A program made the translations under genes and the position numbers. This document shows, piece by piece, positions 43,269-48,191 of a stretch of DNA of 48,191 bases. The notes under the pieces were generated by a model. It was not told where the DNA came from, ran no database searches, and was given only the letters and a program-made list of their open reading frames with translations. The first letter of the stretch is position 1. Each line of letters begins with the position of its first letter. The DNA is taken from positions 1-48,191 of the forward strand of contig CAKUYQ010000019.1 of NCBI GenBank assembly GCA_934717185.1, written 5' to 3'. The stretch comes from an uncultured Bacteroidales bacterium (lineage in GTDB: Bacteria > Bacteroidota > Bacteroidia > Bacteroidales > UBA932).

Positions 43269-44111
43269 ATGTCAATAATCTCTCAACCAATACTTTATGA
43301 CGTTATTCTAAAAAATAGCGGTGTAATACCTGTCCTCAACAGGCTTGGGATAAGGCTTGGCGTTGGTGAGATGACCTTGGGCGAAGCTGCAAAAGCTGCG
43401 GGGATAGCGGAGGAGGATATGCCGTTGGTAAGGCTGCTTGTACAGACGGTGGCAAATCCGCAAGCTGTGGTCGTAAAAGAGGTAAAATGGACCTCGTTTG
43501 CAGAGGGGTACTTCTCAAAAAGCACCGTTTACTTTAAGACTGTGCAGCTGCCAAATATAGAGAAGCACCTCAAAGCTTTTATAGGGATGAGCATGAGCAC
43601 AGATACCGTAAAAAGGCAGCTAATACAGCTCTCAAACCTTTTAGATGAATTCTGTAGGATAATGTCAAAAGAGTTTGACCTGTTAAAGTTAAGCGGTGTG
43701 ACAGAGGCTGAGGAGCTGCTCTCCGAGATGCAGCTTGTAATGATAAAGTACCTTAAAGGAAACTTTAACGACAACCTCTGCTATGCAACAATCTTTGCCC
43801 TTGGTTCATTGGAGACCGGTATTGCTACGCACCGCCGTATAATTTCCACTTTGCTTCCCGACAAAAAATCTGTTTCCCGGGCTGCGGGAGGCAATACTGC
43901 GGCAGGGACAGAGGGGATACTCACCCCACGCGAAACGGAGGTCCTTGTGTTGGTTGCGCAGGGAAAGATCAATAAAGAGATCGCAGATATCCTTAACATA
44001 AGCTTTCAGACAGTCCTCTCGCACAGAAAGAACATATCTTCCAAATTGGGCATAAAGACAACAGCAGGTCTCACCATCTACGCAATAAAAGCCGGCTTGG
44101 TGGAGCTATAG
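43269..44111 (+). CDS. ScdA_N-like/LuxR-HTH fusion regulator
   Basis: 280 residues. The N-terminal 60 residues resemble the ScdA/YtfE N-terminal domain (VLNRLGIRLGVGEMTLGEAA), but without the CCxG cysteines. A helical middle (about 70-190) sits where ScdA/YtfE proteins have a di-iron hemerythrin domain; the His/Glu ligand set is not present. A low-complexity Ala/Gly linker (about 200-213) leads to a C-terminal LuxR helix-turn-helix (LTPRETEVLVLVAQGKINKE followed by the recognition helix and KLGIKTTAGL, about 215-275). It is probably a DNA-binding regulator. The signal is unknown; loss of metal ligands argues against direct NO or oxygen sensing. It shares a transcript with the dNK gene. Confidence 0.8.
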   Translation: MSIISQPILYDVILKNSGVIPVLNRLGIRLGVGEMTLGEAAKAAGIAEEDMPLVRLLVQTVANPQAVVVKEVKWTSFAEGYFSKSTVYFKTVQLPNIEKHLKAFIGMSMSTDTVKRQLIQLSNLLDEFCRIMSKEFDLLKLSGVTEAEELLSEMQLVMIKYLKGNFNDNLCYATIFALGSLETGIATHRRIISTLLPDKKSVSRAAGGNTAAGTEGILTPRETEVLVLVAQGKINKEIADILNISFQTVLSHRKNISSKLGIKTTAGLTIYAIKAGLVEL

Positions 44112-44130
44112 CAATTTGTTCGTAGAGGCG

Positions 44131-45705
44131 CTAATACGAGAGGTGAAAGGCTTGCATGATGTGAGCCGTTCTAATATCTGTTTCTCCGGTAAGGTCTGCT
44201 ATGGTTCTGGAGAGTTTTAGGATGCGGTTGTATCTTCTGGCGGAGATATCCATCTTTTCTATAACACTCATAAGGTATTTTTTCTCCGATTCTGCCAAAC
44301 GGCAATATTTTTTAACAAGTGGAGAGGGGATCTCTGAATTGGTAAAGAAATGCTCCCCCTTAAATCTCTCCAATTGAATCTTGCGAGCTTTTGCAACCCT
44401 CTCTGCAATTACAGAACTGGGTTCGGCCTGACTGTCATCTACAAGCAGGTTTTTGGGTACCGGTTTTATCTTTAACCTTATATCTATTCTATCTAATATG
44501 GGTCCCGACACACGGCTCCTGTATCTCTCTATCATATATGAGGTGCAGTTGCATTTTCCGCTCTCATCATCCAAATAGCCGCATGGACAGGGGTTCATTG
44601 CTGCTATAAGCATAAATGATGCGGGATAGGTGATTTTTGACCGTACTCTGCTTAGCTGTATTATTCTATCCTCCAATGGTTGTCTGAGCACCTCAATCAC
44701 CGAGCGTGGAAACTCTGCAAATTCATCTAAAAAGAGCACTCCGCAGTGAGCAAGAGAGATCTCCCCGGGAAGGATATGGCTGCCACCTCCTGTAATTGCC
44801 TGCAACGTTGATGTATGGTGCGGTTGCCTGAAAGGTCTCCTTTTTATGAGCCCCATGTGAGAGTTAAGCTCTCCTGCAATAGAGTAGATGACACTGGTCT
44901 GAATACTCTCCTCCCTGCTAAGCGGCGGAAGAATGGATGTTATGCTCTTTGCCAATAATGTCTTTCCGCTACCTGGAGAGCCGGTCATTATAAGGTTATG
45001 CCCACCTGCTGCGGCAACCTCCAAACCCTTTTTAGCAAGTTGCTGCCCCTTTATATCTTTAAAATCATACTCATTGGTGCGGTTGATGCTTTCTGTTATT
45101 TTTAGCGACGGCAAAACGTTTTGGCCGTTTGCAGATATGAATTTGCCGGAGAACTCCCTCTCTACCCTCTGTTTTACAAGATATTGCTCGTTTCTTCCAT
45201 CAGCCAGGAGAATCTCTATCACCTCTTGTAAAGTATTGGCTGCATAGATATCAATGTCCTCTATCTCTATGCCCTCGCAAGCAGAGGCGGTTGGAAGAAT
45301 GATCCCCTCCAATCCGGTATCCCTCGCATATATTATTAGCGGCAGTGCACCGTTAATGGCTCTTAGCGTACCGTCTAATGCAAGCTCTCCGGCAATAAGG
45401 TATCTGTTGAACCCTGTTAGTTCCAATTGCCCCGATGCTGCCAAAATCCCAACGGCTATTGGGAGATCAAAGGCTGAACCCTCTTTCCTCACATTTGCAG
45501 GTGCAAGGTTTATGATGATCTTTTTGCCGGGTATCTTAAAGCCTAACTTCTGCAGCGATGCGCTTATCCTTTGCTGGCTCTCCTTAACGGCATTGTCGGG
45601 AAGCCCCACCAAAAAGAAAGCTATGCCGGGGCTTACATCTACCTCTATGGTTACCGGAATAACCTCTATTCCGCGTGTGGCTCCGCAGATTACTTTACAC
45701 AACAT
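44131..45705 (-). CDS. comM: Mg-chelatase-like AAA+ ATPase ComM/YifB
   Basis: 524 residues. The N-terminal Lon-substrate-like domain (about 1-160) includes VEVDVSPGIAFFLVGLPD. The AAA+ ATPase has Walker A GSPGSGKTLLAKS and Walker B GVLFLDEFAEF. A C-terminal Mg_chelatase_C region holds the family's Cys cluster (MNPCPCGYLDDESGKCNCT). ComM in Vibrio is a branch-migration helicase that promotes natural transformation, and YifB relatives are nearly universal. The gene begins with ATG 45705 (MLCKVICGATRGIEVI). It is convergent with the fusion regulator, 19 bases apart. Copy 2 of the two-part repeat fills its upstream region. Confidence 0.93.
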   Translation of the reverse strand: MLCKVICGATRGIEVIPVTIEVDVSPGIAFFLVGLPDNAVKESQQRISASLQKLGFKIPGKKIIINLAPANVRKEGSAFDLPIAVGILAASGQLELTGFNRYLIAGELALDGTLRAINGALPLIIYARDTGLEGIILPTASACEGIEIEDIDIYAANTLQEVIEILLADGRNEQYLVKQRVEREFSGKFISANGQNVLPSLKITESINRTNEYDFKDIKGQQLAKKGLEVAAAGGHNLIMTGSPGSGKTLLAKSITSILPPLSREESIQTSVIYSIAGELNSHMGLIKRRPFRQPHHTSTLQAITGGGSHILPGEISLAHCGVLFLDEFAEFPRSVIEVLRQPLEDRIIQLSRVRSKITYPASFMLIAAMNPCPCGYLDDESGKCNCTSYMIERYRSRVSGPILDRIDIRLKIKPVPKNLLVDDSQAEPSSVIAERVAKARKIQLERFKGEHFFTNSEIPSPLVKKYCRLAESEKKYLMSVIEKMDISARRYNRILKLSRTIADLTGETDIRTAHIMQAFHLSY

Positions 45706-45757
45706 ACTTCACGCTATAAACTATACACTATACACTCTAAACTATTAACTTTTATTT

Positions 45758-45834
45758 GGCCTTTGCCCTCTTTACTTTCTTTACTCTCTCTACTCTCTTT
45801 ATTCTCTTTACACTTAATGGCTAACGCCAATGCA
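45758..45834 (-). repeat. Two-part intergenic repeat, copy 2
   Basis: On the minus strand GGCGTTAGC (near 45829-45820) is followed by six 9-bp units of consensus GTAAAGAGA down to about 45758. It lies about 50-130 bases upstream of the comM ATG, purine-rich on the comM coding strand. Between this copy and copy 3 I see nothing beyond A/T-rich sequence with a direct repeat AAAATCCG. Confidence 0.8.
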
Positions 45835-45911
45835 TGCAAAGGAACGGACAATCGGCCGTAACGGATTTTGAAAATGGAAATTTACCCGGATTTTACGTAA
45901 ACGACAGCATT

Positions 45912-46002
45912 GGCTCCCTCTTTCCCCTCTCTACTTTCTCTACCCTCTATACTCTCTTTACCACAAATCAGCCAATGCCAACGCCAACGCCAACGCCAAA
46001 GC
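45912..46002 (-). repeat. Two-part intergenic repeat, copy 3
   Basis: The cleanest copy. On the minus strand, five 6-bp units (GCTTTGGCGTTGGCGTTGGC and onward, 46002-45971) are followed by five 9-bp units GTAAAGAGA/GTATAGAGG/GTAGAGAAA/GTAGAGAGG/GGAAAGAGG (to about 45912). It begins right at the stop codon of the YgjP-like gene. Confidence 0.85.
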
Positions 46003-46622
46003 TATCGTAGGGAGTACCCTCTAAGCTGCTTGGCCAATTCTTTCTCTTTGCCGCTGCAGACAGAGTCTAAAAGGGAGTGAAAACGTGGCCCATGGTTCAT
46101 GTAAACTAAATGGCACAGCTCGTGGAGGATTACATATCTTATAAGATGTTCCGGCAGATTAACAAGATTAACATTAAGGTTTATATTCCTTTGTGCTGAG
46201 CAGCTACCCCAGTTGGAAACATTGTTTTTAAGAAATAGCCTGTTATAGCTGAAAGGGGACTCTACAACCCGTCCTCGCCCATCTGTAACTTTTATCTGTC
46301 TGTTCATGCTTCCCGACAACTCCTCCAACAGTTTTGGCAACACGGCTCTTGCCCGGTTTATTGTCTCCTTGAGCATATCGCTGCTTGCAGGGTGTACAGA
46401 CTCACGGGCAGAGACCTTTTGTTCCAACTTCTTTACCATCTCTGCTATTCGTCTGCAGTTCTGCTCTACAAACAGTTCGGCATCATTATATGTGAAATAT
46501 GTTGGGAGCGATACAAGCAATCCACGATCTGCGCGAAAGCTCACGCGTACAGACTTTGAATTTGGATTCTTTGCATATACTATCTTTCCTAAAACAGGAT
46601 GAACTACCTCTCTTTTTAACAT
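46002..46622 (-). CDS. YgjP-like zinc metallopeptidase (M48/DUF45 type)
   Basis: 206 residues. The HExxH zinc motif is in VILHELCHLVYMNHGPRFHS, where the downstream His-Gly-x-x-Phe completes the family pattern; NWGSCSAQRNINLN precedes it, a signature of the DUF45/YgjP (SprT-like) group. No signal peptide, so it is probably cytoplasmic. Members are poorly characterised putative proteases. The stop codon abuts copy 3 of the repeat. It may share a transcript with comM, 296 bases downstream, although the repeats between make this uncertain. Confidence 0.87.
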   Translation of the reverse strand: MLKREVVHPVLGKIVYAKNPNSKSVRVSFRADRGLLVSLPTYFTYNDAELFVEQNCRRIAEMVKKLEQKVSARESVHPASSDMLKETINRARAVLPKLLEELSGSMNRQIKVTDGRGRVVESPFSYNRLFLKNNVSNWGSCSAQRNINLNVNLVNLPEHLIRYVILHELCHLVYMNHGPRFHSLLDSVCSGKEKELAKQLRGYSLR

Positions 46623-46644
46623 AAGACATATATATTATGAACCG

Positions 46645-46652
46645 CAAAGATA
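46645..46652 (-). promoter_or_regulatory. -7 element of the YgjP-like gene
   Basis: On the minus strand TATCTTTG, an exact TAnnTTTG match, about 25 bases upstream of the ATG. A TTTG (46672 to 46669) lies 16 bases further up, slightly close. Confidence 0.5.
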
Positions 46653-46757
46653 GCCGTTTTTATACTGACAAAGCTAATGATTGTTTGTCGGGAAACTTAT
46701 TAAGCTGCTTTCGGCAATCGCTCTTCCGTTGATTGACAGGTTGTTCGTAACTGTTTT

Positions 46758-46816
46758 AATTACTCTCTATCCACTCTTTACTTTCTCTACTAAATTTGCC
46801 AACGCTAACGCAAAAA
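46758..46816 (-). repeat. Two-part intergenic repeat, copy 4
   Basis: On the minus strand GCGTTAGCGTTGGC (46812-46799) is followed by about four 9-bp units (GTAGAGAAA, GTAAAGAGT, GGATAGAGA, GTAATTAAA). It lies in the 306-bp divergent gap 46623-46928, upstream of the YgjP-like promoter. The rest of the gap holds a one-mismatch copy of the 12-base word (46685-46696) and a possible plus-strand -7 box TAATTTTG (46835-46842). Confidence 0.75.
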
Positions 46817-46928
46817 TACTCGCCTAAACGACATTAATTTTGTTATTTGTCCATAAATTCGTATCTTGCTGTCCGACAGTCAATAGCTGTGTGCTCCATT
46901 TTATTATTAACAATTAAAAACGAAGCTC

Positions 46929-48191
46929 ATGAGAAGATTCAAAATTCTACTGCCATTATGTATGGCAATGCTGACCGTTCCACTTGTCCAATGTACCAAA
47001 GATAACAATACGGACAAACAGATGCAAAACGCATTAGACAATCAAAAGATCCTAACCTTATCAGAAGCAAAAAACTTCTTGGACGGCATTGGCTTGCAGG
47101 GAATGTCTACAAAATAAACAGAAGAAGATATTCCCAATGAAAATGGTTATGTTAAATATGTTTCCGGAGATTATACAGCAGATTGGGCCAATGCAACGGA
47201 TAGTGAGGAGTCGGGCCTTGGCTGTGTAGAGATTCCTGTTTCTACAAAAAACAACTATATGGCACTGAGCTATTATACAGAAGCCGACAGTATAATATTT
47301 TACTATCTAAGAATCATGCAGAAACTTATAGTAGTAAAAAGCAAAGATTCAGATGTGAAAAGTGCCTATTTGCTAAGTCTTATTCCGAATATAGAATATG
47401 CAACAGGAAAAACCTGTAAGGAGGTATTGGATAGTTTTACTAATATAGGCGAAAAAGGAGATTATAGCGGATTGGTACTTTATACCGTTCCCAATACGGG
47501 AGAATTGGTAAGAGTAAGTCAATATGAGAACGGAGAATATTGCAATGGCGTTTATGTATTTGACAAGTCCTCCGATATTGAAACAAACAATGATTTGGCA
47601 TTCAGATTTTTAGAGAAGATCTCCATCTACAGGATGGCAAATTCGGTATATACCAAATCGTATGAACCAATATATGATATGCCTGAATTGGTAGTTACGG
47701 CAGAAAGGCCTAACAACCGTCACCGGGATACAGCAGAGCAACTGCTCAATGCTTTAATTGACCGAGGAGGTGGTGGTTCATATGATAATAAAACAGATCC
47801 CAAACCGGCCGGAGGAGGTTCAAAGCCTACTACCAAAAATGAAAGAAATACGGCTCCCAATTCAAAGAAAATCTTTAAGAACAGTGAGCTGTCAGATTCT
47901 CAATGGAAAATTTTAGAGGCAAAAATCAAAGAAATAATGAAACAATGTATGGGTATGAGCTTAATCAATACATTGACTGAGAAATTGGGCAATAAACGAA
48001 TAACAATCGAATTTAATGAGAGTATTCCGGGAAGATTTGCTTTTGACGGAAACACTACAACCCTTTTTTTTAAATCCAGATAAAGATGCATTTTATCTTT
48101 TTCATGAGATGGTTCATATGTATCAGGCATATGGTGAAATTAATATAAATACATATAAGGCAGCAAATCTGAATTTGGAGTTTGAGGCCTA
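46929..48191 (+). pseudogene. Broken lipoprotein/zincin metallopeptidase gene (stop codon plus frameshift, runs off window)
   Basis: An ATG at 46929 begins a lipoprotein signal (MRRFKILLPLCMAMLTVPL then VQC; Cys22 predicted to be lipidated). TAA at 47115-47117 stops it after 62 residues, but the same frame stays open from 47118 to 48083. The two parts share frame and read as one protein: a Tyr/Glu-rich N-terminal region, LVVTAERPNN, then a Gly/Pro/Lys-rich linker (DRGGGGSYDN, GGGSKPTTKN). At a run of eight T (48064-48071) the frame runs into TAA at 48081. Reading seven T continues as NPDKDAFYLFHEMVHMYQAYGE, with an HExxH zinc motif at 48103-48117 and a downstream NLEFEA that fits a glu-zincin third ligand. 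At least two lesions are therefore present. The first 62 residues could still be made as a short lipoprotein. The target is unknown; the layout resembles surface-exposed Bacteroidota effectors. Confidence 0.75.

Noticed and set aside
47115..47117. Stop codon recoding (TAA read as an amino acid)
   Set aside because: No recoding structure is evident and many other genes in the window use TAA as a normal stop; a nonsense mutation is simpler.

Overview
The window is a compact, almost fully coding stretch of a Bacteroidota chromosome, most likely order Bacteroidales. Pointers are promoters of the TAnnTTTG type with an upstream TTTG, weak or absent Shine-Dalgarno sequences, the gene order purH-mreB-mreC-mreD-mrdA-rodA, a DUF4954 protein, and a 4-alpha-glucanotransferase with two N-terminal starch-binding modules. 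It is mostly a housekeeping core region. No insertion sequence, prophage or CRISPR array was seen.

Layout: two tRNA genes (Gly-GCC, Leu-TAA) at the left edge; acpP-fabF (minus); purN (plus) facing a YitT-type membrane protein; dsbD, an exported nitroreductase-like protein and the cell-shape cluster purH-mreBCD-mrdA-rodA (minus, 3.5-13.6 kb); ispD; an Lrp/AsnC regulator; a degenerate arginase-fold protein and topA (minus); then mrcA, ddl, prmC and a tryptophan-synthase-like trpB2 gene on plus (18.5-24.6 kb). trpB2 is preceded by what reads as a classical tryptophan attenuator: a short peptide with three consecutive Trp codons, a pause hairpin, a possible antiterminator and a strong terminator. 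radA follows on minus, then two exported hydrolases, a PfkB kinase, and a plus-strand run DUF4954-panC-panD-UPF0104-malQ (30.2-37.4 kb). uvrA, a lytic transglycosylase, an MBL-fold hydrolase and pcm form a minus-strand operon (37.5-42.6 kb). A deoxynucleoside kinase and a ScdA_N/LuxR-type fusion regulator follow on plus, then comM and a YgjP-like zinc peptidase on minus. The window ends inside a broken lipoprotein/metallopeptidase gene carrying an in-frame stop and a frameshift at a run of eight T.

Functions: envelope construction dominates (mreBCD, RodA, PBP2, PBP1A, Ddl, lytic transglycosylase, acyl carrier protein and KASII, IspD). Alongside are nucleotide metabolism (purN, purH, dNK), pantothenate synthesis (panC, panD), genome maintenance (topA, radA, uvrA, comM) and protein repair or maturation (pcm, dsbD, prmC).

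The signals least explained by ordinary annotation are: (1) the trp attenuator in front of a stand-alone trpB2; (2) a 12-base word, TTGTCGGGAAGC or its complement, found exactly eight times in both orientations; (3) four copies of an oriented two-part intergenic repeat, 6-bp units GGCGTT followed by 9-bp units GTAAAGAGA; and (4) the doubly interrupted zincin lipoprotein gene. All functional statements are read from sequence by eye; no database search was run.
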